Source of the DNA: JANOBD01 sp031411495
Lineage (GTDB): Bacteria > Planctomycetota > Phycisphaerae > Tepidisphaerales > Tepidisphaeraceae
NCBI GenBank assembly: GCA_031411495.1
Contig: JANOBD010000133.1
Location: 1 to 43,789 of the forward strand
DNA: 43,789 nucleotides
Direction: 5' to 3'
The notes below the pieces were generated by a model, which saw only the letters and a program-made list of their open reading frames with translations, was not told the origin of the DNA and did not search any database. Made by a program: the position numbers and the translations under genes. Of this stretch, positions 32,505 through 40,465 are shown piece after piece. Positions within the stretch are counted from its first letter, which is position 1; the number at the start of each line of letters is the position of its first letter.

Positions 32505-33224
32505 TCACTTCAATTCCACCGTCCAGTACGCCTCATCCAGGAACTGCTTCCAGGATGCATACCGCTTGTCGGTGAGGCGAACATTGATCACCGGGCTGCG
32601 CTTCGGCTTTACCGGCTTGCTGAGCAGCTTCATGCGCGCCTGGTCGGGCGTGCGGCCGCCCTTCTTCACGTTGCACTTGATGCAGCAGCAGACGATGTTG
32701 TCCCAGCTGGTCTTGCCCTGCTGGCTGCGGGGGATGATGTGGTCCAGCGAGAGTTCGCTCGTGTGGAACTTCTTCCCGCAGTACTGACACCGGTTCGCAT
32801 CGCGCGCGAAGATGTTTCTGCGGTTGAACTTCACATCCTGCCGCGGCAGCTTGTCGTAGCCGAGGAGACGGATGATGCGCGGCACCGCGATCGGGATCTT
32901 GACGGTATGAACCCAATCGAAGAGGTGCGGCTCGAACTCGCGTTTCAGTTCGCTCATCTCGCGCCAGTTGGCGAAATCGAGATTCAGCCACTGCTGCCCG
33001 CCGTCGGCGAGCTGCTCGATGTGGATGACCTCGGCCAGATCCTTGCAGAGCAGGCCGAACGCCCGGCGGACGTTGACGATGCGGATGGCCTGGTAAAAGC
33101 GATTGAGAACAAGAACGTTGGCGTTCAGCGCGGAGGGCAGAACCCCCTCGACACCCGCCTTGCCGGTGTTGCCGGCCAGCGAGTGTGAATCTTCATCCTC
33201 GGAATTGAACGTTGCGTGGCGCAT
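32505..33224 (-). CDS. HNH endonuclease
   Basis: This 239-residue protein starts at the ATG at 33224 (MRHATFNSEDEDSH); earlier ATGs give no family match. The C-terminal HNH domain is canonical: CQYCGKKFHTSELSLDHIIP (about 140-159), where the first Cys pair binds structural zinc and DH is the metal-binding pair, then CCCIKCNVKKGGRTPDQARM with the second Cys pair and the Asn/His positions. The N-terminal half (LVLNRFYQAIRIVNVRRAFG) is the usual leader domain of stand-alone HNH nucleases common across bacteria. Such genes are mostly single-gene, of unclear role, and not a restriction system on their own. A hairpin terminator follows. Confidence 0.88.
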   Translation of the reverse strand: MRHATFNSEDEDSHSLAGNTGKAGVEGVLPSALNANVLVLNRFYQAIRIVNVRRAFGLLCKDLAEVIHIEQLADGGQQWLNLDFANWREMSELKREFEPHLFDWVHTVKIPIAVPRIIRLLGYDKLPRQDVKFNRRNIFARDANRCQYCGKKFHTSELSLDHIIPRSQQGKTSWDNIVCCCIKCNVKKGGRTPDQARMKLLSKPVKPKRSPVINVRLTDKRYASWKQFLDEAYWTVELK

Positions 33225-33493
33225 AAGAGACCCACTTCGTTCACCCGACATATCGGCTTTGTTCCAAAGCCCACAGCTTCCGGTCCCAGAGAACCCACCG
33301 GAGACCTGCACATTCTAGCGGACCTCAGCAGGAGATGCCAGCACGAACAGAGACCGCACAGACGCCGAGACGGTACAGACGTGAGGCCGGCGCATTGCGA
33401 TTGCCCTTCCATTTGCGGTGGAATGTCCCGGTCTTCTGGCGCTTTGTCTTTTCACCCGGAGTCGGCCTACCATGAGGACGACGGATCCTCACG

Positions 33494-34066
33494 ATGCATT
33501 TCACGCGAACGAAACTGGCGGCGACGGCGGCGGTGTCCTTGTTGACGGCGCGATTCATTTTCGCGGGCGCAGAGGCCGCGCCTCACGCGCGGCCACAACT
33601 TCTCGCCAGCCAGACAGCCATCGTCGCGGGGAAGCCGTTTGTGGTCGCGATCGACTTCGAACTCGATCCGAGCTGGCACGTCTACTGGAAAGACCCCGGC
33701 GACAGCGGCATGCCGCCGAGCGTGATGTGGACGCTCCCCCCCGGCTTTACCGCGGGCGAGCTTCGCTTTCCGGCGCCGAAGGTTTTGAAAACGTCCGCCG
33801 GCGTGAACTATGTGTACGCGGATCGCGTCGCGTTGCTCGCGACCATCACGCCGCCTGCCGAGCTGAAAACGGGCGACACCTACAATGTGAAGGCGGATGT
33901 GAAATGGTTGGAATGTGATGTCAATGTGTGTCTTCCCGGGAAACAATCGCTCGGCACGAGCGTTGTGGCGGCAGATCAGGCGAGCCCGAACGAACCTGAG
34001 AAGTTCGCGCAATGGGAAGCAGCGGTGAAAGCCGGCGAAGGATTTGACCCGAAGAAGTCCGAATAA
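33494..34066 (+). CDS. DsbD N-terminal-domain-like exported protein
   Basis: This 190-residue protein has a signal peptide ending near residue 28 (LLTARFIFAGAEA). The mature part shows DPSWHVYWKDPGDSGMPP (about 58-75) and KWLECDVNVCLPGKQ (about 138-152), which match the DsbD N-terminal disulfide-exchange domain, including the two Cys residues that cycle with partner thiols in the periplasm. Unlike DsbD/ScsB it lacks a membrane domain and a C-terminal thioredoxin domain. A redoxin gene 85 bases downstream may be the partner. Confidence 0.82.
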   Translation: MHFTRTKLAATAAVSLLTARFIFAGAEAAPHARPQLLASQTAIVAGKPFVVAIDFELDPSWHVYWKDPGDSGMPPSVMWTLPPGFTAGELRFPAPKVLKTSAGVNYVYADRVALLATITPPAELKTGDTYNVKADVKWLECDVNVCLPGKQSLGTSVVAADQASPNEPEKFAQWEAAVKAGEGFDPKKSE

Positions 34067-34151
34067 CGCCGCGGTCGAAACCGCGGATGACTGAATGGTC
34101 TGATGTGGCGGCCGGGGTGTGCCGCCGGCCAACTTTGTTTTGGAGGTCTCG

Positions 34152-34766
34152 ATGAAAGTTCGTTCAACAATTGCCTTTGCGGTGGCGCTGACGGCCGCGG
34201 TGTTGGTGGGTTATGGCGTCGCCGGCGACAAGCACGATCACGGGTCGGCCGCCGTCGGGTCGGTCGCGCCGGATTTCGAACTCAAGGATCAGAACGGCAA
34301 CCCGGTCAAGCTCAGCAGCTACGGCAACAACGTCGTCGTGCTCGAGTGGTTCAACAACGAGTGCCCGTTCGTGAAGAAGCAGTACAAGAACGGCGACATG
34401 AACAAGCTCGCCACCAAATACAAGGACCAGGGCGTGATCTGGCTCGCCGTGGATTCGACCGGCACGCACAACGCCGATCACAACAAGCAGGTCGCCGGCG
34501 AGTGGAGCATCGACCGCCCTATCCTGAATGACCCGGCCGGCGAGGTCGGCCACCTCTACGACGCCAAGACCACGCCACACATGTACGTGATCAACAAGGG
34601 CACGCTGGTCTACAAGGGCGCGATCGATTCGATCGTGAGCACCGACAGCGAAGACATCGCCAAGGCCGAGAACTATGTCGCCAAGGCGCTGGACGAAGTC
34701 CTCGCCGGCAAGCCGGTGAGCACGCCGGAGACAAAGTCGTACGGCTGCAGCGTGAAGTACAAGTGA
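34152..34766 (+). CDS. Exported redoxin (thioredoxin-fold thiol protein)
   Basis: This 204-residue protein is preceded by TGGAGGTCTCG, a strong ribosome binding site. A signal peptide (IAFAVALTAAVLVGYGVAG) leads into a thioredoxin/AhpC fold: APDFELKDQNGNPVKLSSYG (about 39-58), then EWFNNECPFVKKQYK (about 68-82). The active site has one Cys (ECPFVKK) where TlpA-type enzymes have CxxC. A second Cys is kept in the C-terminal YGCSVKYK, as is usual for this peroxiredoxin-like family. It probably reduces thiols or peroxides in the periplasm with the DsbD-like protein upstream. A terminator follows. Confidence 0.87.
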   Translation: MKVRSTIAFAVALTAAVLVGYGVAGDKHDHGSAAVGSVAPDFELKDQNGNPVKLSSYGNNVVVLEWFNNECPFVKKQYKNGDMNKLATKYKDQGVIWLAVDSTGTHNADHNKQVAGEWSIDRPILNDPAGEVGHLYDAKTTPHMYVINKGTLVYKGAIDSIVSTDSEDIAKAENYVAKALDEVLAGKPVSTPETKSYGCSVKYK

Positions 34767-34840
34767 CGCGAGCGCGACAACCGACTCTCCGCAAAGCGGA
34801 TGTGTGACAATTGCCGCACGTCCGATCCGCGAAACCCCGA

Positions 34841-34875
34841 CGCCGGGCGATCTTTCGATCGCCCGGCGTTTCTTG
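34841..34875 (+). terminator. Strong hairpin terminator after the redoxin gene
   Basis: CGCCGGGCGATC (34841-34852) pairs perfectly with GATCGCCCGGCG (34857-34868) around a four-base loop and is followed by TTTCTTGTT. This is a textbook intrinsic terminator 75 bases past the redoxin stop, ending the DsbD-like/redoxin transcript before the next gene at 34913. Confidence 0.85.
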
Positions 34876-34912
34876 TTGCGAATCTTCCAGATGCAAGTAA
34901 TATGCGTTTGGC

Positions 34913-35275
34913 GTGCCCCTTCGGTTCTCTTCCATATTCGCGCTCTTCGCACTGCTGTTCGCCGGCAGCGGATGGGCGCTGAACCTCCACGAACGGCTCG
35001 AGCACGCCGCACGCTACGTCCATGTCTCGGATGCGATCGTCAACGCATCGCCGGCAGACACGACGGTGAACGCCGTCCCTTCGTCCGGCAACGCCGACTG
35101 TCACACCTGCTTTCAACTTCAACATCTGGCAGTCGCGCTCGTCCTGTTCGCCTTGATGATCGGCCTGTTCGGCGGCGCCACAACGCACGCAGCGTCGGTG
35201 TCAGAGTGGCCGGATCTGGCGGCCGTCGCATCGCCTCGCTCCTCACGCGGACCGCCGGCGCTCGCTTCAATTTGA
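34913..35275 (+). CDS. Small exported or membrane protein, function unknown
   Basis: This 120-residue protein starts at a GTG and has a clear signal peptide (MPLRFSSIFALFALLFAGSG). Further helices are likely at residues about 71-90 (HLAVALVLFALMIGLFGG). Just before the helix is DCHTCFQLQH, a CxxC pair that could bind a metal such as copper. This loosely recalls DUF2946 but I do not assign it. No ribosome binding site is visible, so expression is uncertain. It is followed by a prepilin-like gene 138 bases away. Confidence 0.5.
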   Translation: MPLRFSSIFALFALLFAGSGWALNLHERLEHAARYVHVSDAIVNASPADTTVNAVPSSGNADCHTCFQLQHLAVALVLFALMIGLFGGATTHAASVSEWPDLAAVASPRSSRGPPALASI

Positions 35276-35413
35276 ATCGTTCCTGACGATTTCCGTCGGG
35301 CACCCCGTCGTTTCAATTTTCTTGAACCAACCCGCTGTTGCCGCTCAACGGCCCAGCTCACCGACACCTACTCGGGCTCGTGCCGCGTGTCGTGGCCGCC
35401 CGCAGGAGCATCC

Positions 35414-36211
35414 ATGCATTCGCCGTCCTCGCGACGCGCTTTCACGCTCGTCGAACTTCTCGTCGTCATCGGCATCATCGCCGTGCTCATTTCGATTCTC
35501 CTTCCGGCGCTGAATCGCTCGCGTCGGCAGGCAAAGATCACCCAGACGCTTTCGAACCTGCGGCAGATCGGCGTCGCCGTTTCCGCATACCAGGCGGAAC
35601 AGCGCGGCGCACTGCCGACCGACCTCTCGCGCGAGGCAAGCGACGGCCGGGCCTTCAGCGGCCTGGCGATGCTCGCCTTCCAGATGAAGCTGCCGCCTTC
35701 CGTGCTCATCAATCCGAACACGGATGATGAAGTCTCGACCCGGACCGATGCCAACGGGTGGCCGGTGCTGGCAGAACTGGACGGCACGCCGATCTCGCTG
35801 ACGTCGCCGGCCCAGATCGGCGTCGGAGATGAGTCCCGCATCAAGTTCTTCTGCTCGTTCAGCTACGACCACGACCTCAAGCAGACCGGGCGCAGAACCG
35901 CGCCGCGCGTCTTCCTCGGCGACCGTGCCGACTACGCCCGCGGGCGCAGCTTCTCCGGCAACTGGGACGGCAAGGGCATGTGCCTGCTCTGGACCGACGG
36001 CCACGGCGAGTTCGTCACGCGGCGATCCCTGCCGCTGCAGTCGGATCCGAACATCTACCACCACAACGAGTTCCTGGACGAGGCCGGCAATTTTCCGGGC
36101 GAAGGCGCTGACGAAACGCACGACAACATCCGCGTCACGCGCGACACGCTCGACACGCACCTGCGCTTCTTCAGCGAAGAGGAGGACGACGCCCTGCTGC
36201 CCAACGATTAG
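35414..36211 (+). CDS. Prepilin-type N-terminal methylation protein
   Basis: This 265-residue protein has GGAG six bases upstream of the ATG at 35414, which fixes the start. The leader RRAFTLVELLVVIGIIAVLI holds the prepilin cleavage site (A/F) and the mature Glu5, followed by ISILLPALNRSRRQAKITQT. The soluble part resembles pseudopilins of the planctomycete H-X9-DG type (LLWTDGHGEF at about 195-204), with a very acidic C-terminus (EEEDDALLPND). It is the second such protein in the window (see 23166); the two share only the leader. Confidence 0.85.
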   Translation: MHSPSSRRAFTLVELLVVIGIIAVLISILLPALNRSRRQAKITQTLSNLRQIGVAVSAYQAEQRGALPTDLSREASDGRAFSGLAMLAFQMKLPPSVLINPNTDDEVSTRTDANGWPVLAELDGTPISLTSPAQIGVGDESRIKFFCSFSYDHDLKQTGRRTAPRVFLGDRADYARGRSFSGNWDGKGMCLLWTDGHGEFVTRRSLPLQSDPNIYHHNEFLDEAGNFPGEGADETHDNIRVTRDTLDTHLRFFSEEEDDALLPND

Positions 36212-36238
36212 GAGCTTCCGCTCGCGCGATGCAGCGGA

Positions 36239-36868
36239 TCAAGTTCCGAAAATCCGATCCCCCGCGTCCCCCAGTCCGGGCAGGATATATCCCTTTTCGT
36301 TGAGCTGGCGATCGATCGCGCACGCGTAGACCGGCACGTCCGGATGGTGGGCGTGGAGGTTGGCGATCCCTTCCGGGGCCGCCACGAGGCAGACGAACTT
36401 CATCGCCTTCACGCCCGCCGCCTTGAGGAACTTGATCGCCCCGCTCGCGCTCCCGCCGGTGGCGAGCATCGGGTCGATGAGCAGCACTTCCGTCTCCGCG
36501 ATGTCGGGCGGGAGCTTGCGGTAATACTCGATCGGCTCGAGCGTCGTCTCATCTCGCCTTACGCCCAGATGCCCGACGCGCGCCTCGGGCAGCACCCGCA
36601 GTACGCCCTCGGTCATGCCGAGCCCCGCGCGAAGGATTGGCACCAGTGTCACCTGCCGGCTCAGCACTTTGCCAGTCATGTTCTCGAGCGGCGTCCGCAC
36701 GATCTTCGGCGTCGTCGGCCAGTCGCGCGTCACTTCGTAGGTCATCAGCATCGCAATTTCTTCCAGGAGCGAGCGAAACGTGTAGTGGTTCGTGCTGAAC
36801 TCGCGGAGTTCGGTGAGCTTGGTCTGGATGACGGGATGATCGAGCGTGATGACAATGCCGGAAGACAT
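36239..36868 (-). CDS. upp: Uracil phosphoribosyltransferase
   Basis: This 209-residue cytoplasmic enzyme salvages uracil with PRPP to give UMP. Starting at 36868 (MSSGIVITLDHPVIQTKLTE) gives the family length. Residues about 75-91 (VLSRQVTLVPILRAGLG) form the PRPP-side loop. EVLLIDPMLATGGSASGAI (about 125-143) is the PRPP-binding signature, and YILPGLGDAGDRIFG closes the uracil-binding hood. It stands alone, converging on the prepilin-like gene. Confidence 0.95.
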   Translation of the reverse strand: MSSGIVITLDHPVIQTKLTELREFSTNHYTFRSLLEEIAMLMTYEVTRDWPTTPKIVRTPLENMTGKVLSRQVTLVPILRAGLGMTEGVLRVLPEARVGHLGVRRDETTLEPIEYYRKLPPDIAETEVLLIDPMLATGGSASGAIKFLKAAGVKAMKFVCLVAAPEGIANLHAHHPDVPVYACAIDRQLNEKGYILPGLGDAGDRIFGT

Positions 36869-36926
36869 ACGGACGAGGATAGCGATTGCCCGACGGACGC
36901 CAATCGAAATCGCGATCACGCAACGC

Positions 36927-37157
36927 CTACGGCTCGACGAAACAGGCCCGGCCGTTCTGGCACTCGCGCGGGTTGGCGCTTCCGCCGTCCGGTCCCTGCG
37001 GCTCGTTCGTCTTCAGGCACGTATAGACGGTCTCTTCGCTCATCCGCAGCCGGCCCGGCCGTTCATCGGGCGAGTAGTGCATGCTGTTGGACCGGAGCTT
37101 GGCGCAGCATGGAATGGGACGATCAAGGTCTTGAGGAGGTGGATTTGGATCGGACAT
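36927..37157 (-). CDS. Small Cys-containing protein, function unknown
   Basis: This 76-residue hydrophilic protein begins MSDPNPPPQDLDRPIPCCAK. Five Cys (CC near residue 17-18, CLKTN at about 47, CQNGRAC at about 66-72) could form a zinc site. It has no leader and no recognised domain. The two flanking genes on this strand are upp and the FAD subunit of the aldehyde oxidoreductase, and a dispersed repeat separates it from the latter. Confidence 0.55.
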   Translation of the reverse strand: MSDPNPPPQDLDRPIPCCAKLRSNSMHYSPDERPGRLRMSEETVYTCLKTNEPQGPDGGSANPRECQNGRACFVEP

Positions 37158-37172
37158 CGTCAGCGGCCCTCG

Positions 37173-37243
37173 TCAACGTCCAACATTCAACTTCCAACGT
37201 TCAAAGCGCGTTTGGGCGTTGAGAGTTGGATGTTGAACGTTGA
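37173..37243. repeat. CAACGTCCAAC / GTTGGATGTTG inverted repeat
   Basis: The left arm 37173-37203 (TCAACGTCCAACATTCAACT onward) and the right arm 37218-37243 (GTTGAGAGTTGGATGTTGAA onward) are imperfect complements with a loop of about 14 bases. It sits between the start of a small gene and the stop of the FAD subunit gene. It could terminate or stabilise the oxidoreductase transcript. Confidence 0.75.
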
Positions 37244-37245
37244 TT

Positions 37246-38220
37246 TCATTCTTCCATCCCCGCCGCCTTCAGCAGCGCCCGTTTCACCGCCACCTTCACC
37301 AGTTGAAGTTTGTACGCATTATCGCGCATCGGCTTGGCCTCTTCGATCGCCGCTTCGCCGGCGCGGGTCGCAAGTTCGACGGTGATCGGCCCCTGCTGCA
37401 AGGCCGCGTTTGCCGCGCGGCTCAACCAGGGCATCGGTGCGACCGCGCCGAGGCACACGCGCCATGTCGGCTGCCCGCGCTGCGGCGTGATCCTCGCCGC
37501 GCTTGCGATCGCGATCGGCCAATCGAAGCTCTGCTTTTCGCGCATCTCGACGGTGGCGCTCATGTCCGGCGCGATCGGGATAAGCACCTCCGTAATCATT
37601 TCGCCCTGCTGCAGCACGTTCTCCGCGTACAGGTTCGTCTGCGGCATGACGAAGAACCCCTCGGCATCCACCTGCCGCTTGGCGCTCTTGCTCTCGATCG
37701 CGATCGTTGCATTCATCGCCACCAGCGCCGGCGCAATGTTAGATGGATGCACGATATGGCAAGGCCCGTTGCCGAAGATGGCGTGGTAGCGATTCTCGCC
37801 CTCGACGGCGAAGCATGTCGCTCCGCCCTTCTTCAGGCAGTTGAACTCGGCGTTGCGGAAGTACCAGCACCGCGGCCGCTGGGCGAGGTTGCCGCCGACG
37901 GTGGCGCGCTCGCGGATCTGCGGCGTCGCCGCGTGCGCAGCCGCCTCGTGCAATGCCGGATATCGGTTGCGGATCAGGTCGCTGCGCGCGAGGTCGGCCA
38001 GAGTGGTCAGCGCGCCGATGCGCAGGCCGCCGGCTTCCTCGCGGATGAACTTCAGCGACTCGATCTTGTCGATGGAGAGCACGATGCCGGGCTCGTCGAG
38101 GCGTTCCTTCATCCGATCGAGCAGGTCGATGCCCGCGGCCTTGAGGGTGATGCGCTTGTCGGAGATCGCGGCGATCGCCGACTTCACGTCCGGAGCGACG
38201 AGGTATTCAAAGTTGTTCAT
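37246..38220 (-). CDS. PaoB-like FAD-binding subunit of a molybdenum oxidoreductase
   Basis: This 324-residue FAD subunit has LKAAGIDLLDRMKER (about 27-41), which holds the pyrophosphate loop. ATPQIRERATVGGNLAQRPR (about 98-117) is the signature of the CO dehydrogenase/xanthine oxidase FAD subunit. Four Cys follow (RC, NC, TC and PC between about 118 and 158), as in 4-hydroxybenzoyl-CoA reductase and E. coli PaoB/YagS, where they bind an extra 4Fe-4S cluster. The start at 38220 has GGAG upstream. The gene is the last of three on this strand, after the molybdenum subunit, with a palindromic repeat in between. Confidence 0.88.
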   Translation of the reverse strand: MNNFEYLVAPDVKSAIAAISDKRITLKAAGIDLLDRMKERLDEPGIVLSIDKIESLKFIREEAGGLRIGALTTLADLARSDLIRNRYPALHEAAAHAATPQIRERATVGGNLAQRPRCWYFRNAEFNCLKKGGATCFAVEGENRYHAIFGNGPCHIVHPSNIAPALVAMNATIAIESKSAKRQVDAEGFFVMPQTNLYAENVLQQGEMITEVLIPIAPDMSATVEMREKQSFDWPIAIASAARITPQRGQPTWRVCLGAVAPMPWLSRAANAALQQGPITVELATRAGEAAIEEAKPMRDNAYKLQLVKVAVKRALLKAAGMEE

Positions 38221-38272
38221 GAGGACGTCTCCGTCTTGTCAGTTCTCGTTTTGGCGTCGCGCTTCTTGAGTT

Positions 38273-38357
38273 GGGTGCCCCCGGGGCAGGTACACATGAC
38301 CCGCGCCAACCTCGAACAATAAGCGCGGGTCAACGGGTACGTTGCCCCGGGGCACCC
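38273..38357. repeat. Complete GGGTGCCCCGGGGCA palindromic repeat overlapping the molybdenum-subunit stop
   Basis: The left arm GGGTGCCCCCGGGGCA (one extra C, 38273-38288) and the right arm TGCCCCGGGGCACCC (38343-38357) flank inner stems TGACCCGCGC and GCGCGGGTCA. The minus-strand reading of the right half gives GAPGQRTR and then the TGA stop (38330-38332) of the molybdenum subunit. The copy therefore both separates two operon genes and ends one of them. Confidence 0.9.
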
Positions 38358-40465
38358 GAATTGTCTTTTTCGGCGAGCGCTTTGAGCACGCGATCCGGCG
38401 TCATCGGCAGGTCGCGGACCTGCACGCCGATCGCGTTGGCGACCGCGCACGCGATCGCGCCGGTCGTCGGCACGATCGGCGGCTCGCCGAGGCTGTTCAC
38501 GCCCGCATCTTCGCGGCTGCGCCAGATCACCGGCGTGATCCTGGGGATATCCATCGGGCCGGCGATCTTGTACATGTCCATATTCGCGTTCACCATCGTG
38601 CCGGTCTTGCGGTCGAGAATCCGGTCTTCGAACAGCGCGTAGCTCATGCCTTGAATGACCGCGCCACAGATCTGATTTTCTATCGTGTTGCGATTGATCG
38701 GCAGGCCGACCTCCTGCATCGCCAGCACATCGATCACACGGACGATGCCGGTCTCGATGTCGACTTCCACTTCGACAAACTGTACGGCCTCGCTGCCGGT
38801 CGGGTCTTTCCAGTATGTGCCGTCCTCGCTGGTGGTCACGGTGAGCGGCTCCTGCGCCATCAGCTTGCAGGCGGCGTCCCAGTCGATCGTCTTCTCGGCG
38901 ACGGTGATCTTGCCGGCGTCGTACTTGAGCGTGCCGGGCTCGACGTTCCACTCGGTGCCGACGACTTTCAGGATCGCGGCCTTCGCAAGATCGCAGCAGT
39001 TGAAGACCTTGGGCGCGACCGTTCGCGAAGTGACCGATCCGCCACTGCCCGGGCCTGGCGGGAGCGAACTGCTGCCGACCTTCACCACCACTTTCTCTCG
39101 CGGCAGGCCGAGATGCGTGTGTGTGATGTCCGCCAACAACGTGCGAAAGCCCTGGCCGATATCCTGCGAGCCGCTGAGCACTTCGACCGTGCCGTTGCGG
39201 TAGAGGTTGATGGTGATGGTGGCGTTGCCCTTGCCGTTGCCCCAGTCGCCGACGCCCACGCCGACGCCGCGCTTCTTCGCGCCTTTCTGTGTACCCGCGG
39301 CCTTGCGCTTTTCGTCCCAGCCGAAACGCTTGGCACCTTCGGTGAGCATGTTGCGGCGGTTGGCGTTGTCGTCGTTGAGCAGGCGGAACTGAACCGCGTC
39401 CATGCCGAGCTTGTCGGCGAGCGCGTCCATCATCATTTCGACGGCGAACTGCCCGGGCGGGTGGCCTGGCGCGCGCATCGCGCGCGGGTAACCGGCGTTG
39501 AGATTTACATCTTCGTGGCTCTTGCCGACGGTGCCGAAGCGGTACCGGCCGGGATTGCGGACGCCGCCGCCCCCACCGCCGCCGCCGGTTGCGCCAGCGG
39601 CGGCCGGGCCGACCGAGCCCCAGGTCCAGACGCGGCCGCCGAGCAGTTTGCCTTCCTTGCTCGCGCCGATTTTCATCTGCTGGACGGACCCCGGGCGGTT
39701 GCCGGTGTCGAGTTGTTCTTCTTTTCGGTTACACATCACGCGGACGGGCTTGCCGTACTTCTTGCTCATTCGCGCGGCGAGCGTGCCCTCCGCGCCCGCG
39801 CCGAACTTGCTCCCGAAGCCGCCGCCGATGTACTCGCAGTGAAACTCCACTTGGTCGGGCTTAAGGCCGAGGGCTTCGGCGATCTCGTCACGCATGCTGA
39901 AGGTGCCCTGCGTCGATCCCCAGGCGATCGCCTTGTCGCCTTGAAAGTGGACGACCGCGCCGTGCGGTTCGAGGCAGCAATGCGTCTGGACCTGCGTGCT
40001 GTAGGTCGTGTCGTGGACGACGTCGGCGTTCTTCAGGACCGCATCGGCGGCGCCGGCGTTGTCGGGCGGCTTGTGAGCTTCGGCCTTGGATCGCTCGGCA
40101 TCCAGACGCGCCCTGGGCCGGTCGTGTTCGAAATCGAGTTGCAGCGTGGCCATCGCGTCGTCGAGCGCCTGGCGCGACTCGGCACAGATCCACCCGAGCC
40201 GATCGCCGTGGTAGCGGCCCTCCCGCTTGGTCAGCTCCACTTCGAGAACACCCTGGACGGCCTTCGCGGCATCGACGTCACAATTCTCGATCTTGCCGAG
40301 CCCGCGCGGCGACCGGATGTACGCCGCCCAGAGCATGTTCGGTGGATATTGGTCGGCGGTGTATTTCGCGCGGCCGGTGACTTTCTCGACGATGTCGAGC
40401 CGCACGCCGTCGTTTTCCAGCGCGACGCGGTTGTTCGGGGCAGTGGATTGATTGTCGGCGTTCAC
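38330..40465 (-). CDS. PaoC-like molybdopterin-binding subunit
   Basis: This 711-residue subunit begins at a GTG (40465) preceded by GGGAGGCGCGAA and overlapping the PaoA-like stop by four bases (GTGA). Segments YIGGGFGSKFGAGAEG (about 229-244), GSQDIGQGF (about 432-440) and PPGPGSGGSVTSRT (about 466-479) are molybdopterin-contacting loops of the xanthine oxidase family. NSLGEPPIVPTTGAIACAVA near the C-terminus carries the catalytic Glu. A run of eight Gly (GATGGGGGGGGV, about 298-309) interrupts the middle. The last eight residues and the stop come from a dispersed palindrome. It would oxidise aldehydes or N-heterocycles in the periplasm, with electrons passing to the Fe-S and FAD subunits; the substrate is unknown. 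Confidence 0.9.
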   Translation of the reverse strand: MNADNQSTAPNNRVALENDGVRLDIVEKVTGRAKYTADQYPPNMLWAAYIRSPRGLGKIENCDVDAAKAVQGVLEVELTKREGRYHGDRLGWICAESRQALDDAMATLQLDFEHDRPRARLDAERSKAEAHKPPDNAGAADAVLKNADVVHDTTYSTQVQTHCCLEPHGAVVHFQGDKAIAWGSTQGTFSMRDEIAEALGLKPDQVEFHCEYIGGGFGSKFGAGAEGTLAARMSKKYGKPVRVMCNRKEEQLDTGNRPGSVQQMKIGASKEGKLLGGRVWTWGSVGPAAAGATGGGGGGGGVRNPGRYRFGTVGKSHEDVNLNAGYPRAMRAPGHPPGQFAVEMMMDALADKLGMDAVQFRLLNDDNANRRNMLTEGAKRFGWDEKRKAAGTQKGAKKRGVGVGVGDWGNGKGNATITINLYRNGTVEVLSGSQDIGQGFRTLLADITHTHLGLPREKVVVKVGSSSLPPGPGSGGSVTSRTVAPKVFNCCDLAKAAILKVVGTEWNVEPGTLKYDAGKITVAEKTIDWDAACKLMAQEPLTVTTSEDGTYWKDPTGSEAVQFVEVEVDIETGIVRVIDVLAMQEVGLPINRNTIENQICGAVIQGMSYALFEDRILDRKTGTMVNANMDMYKIAGPMDIPRITPVIWRSREDAGVNSLGEPPIVPTTGAIACAVANAIGVQVRDLPMTPDRVLKALAEKDNSGAPGQRTR

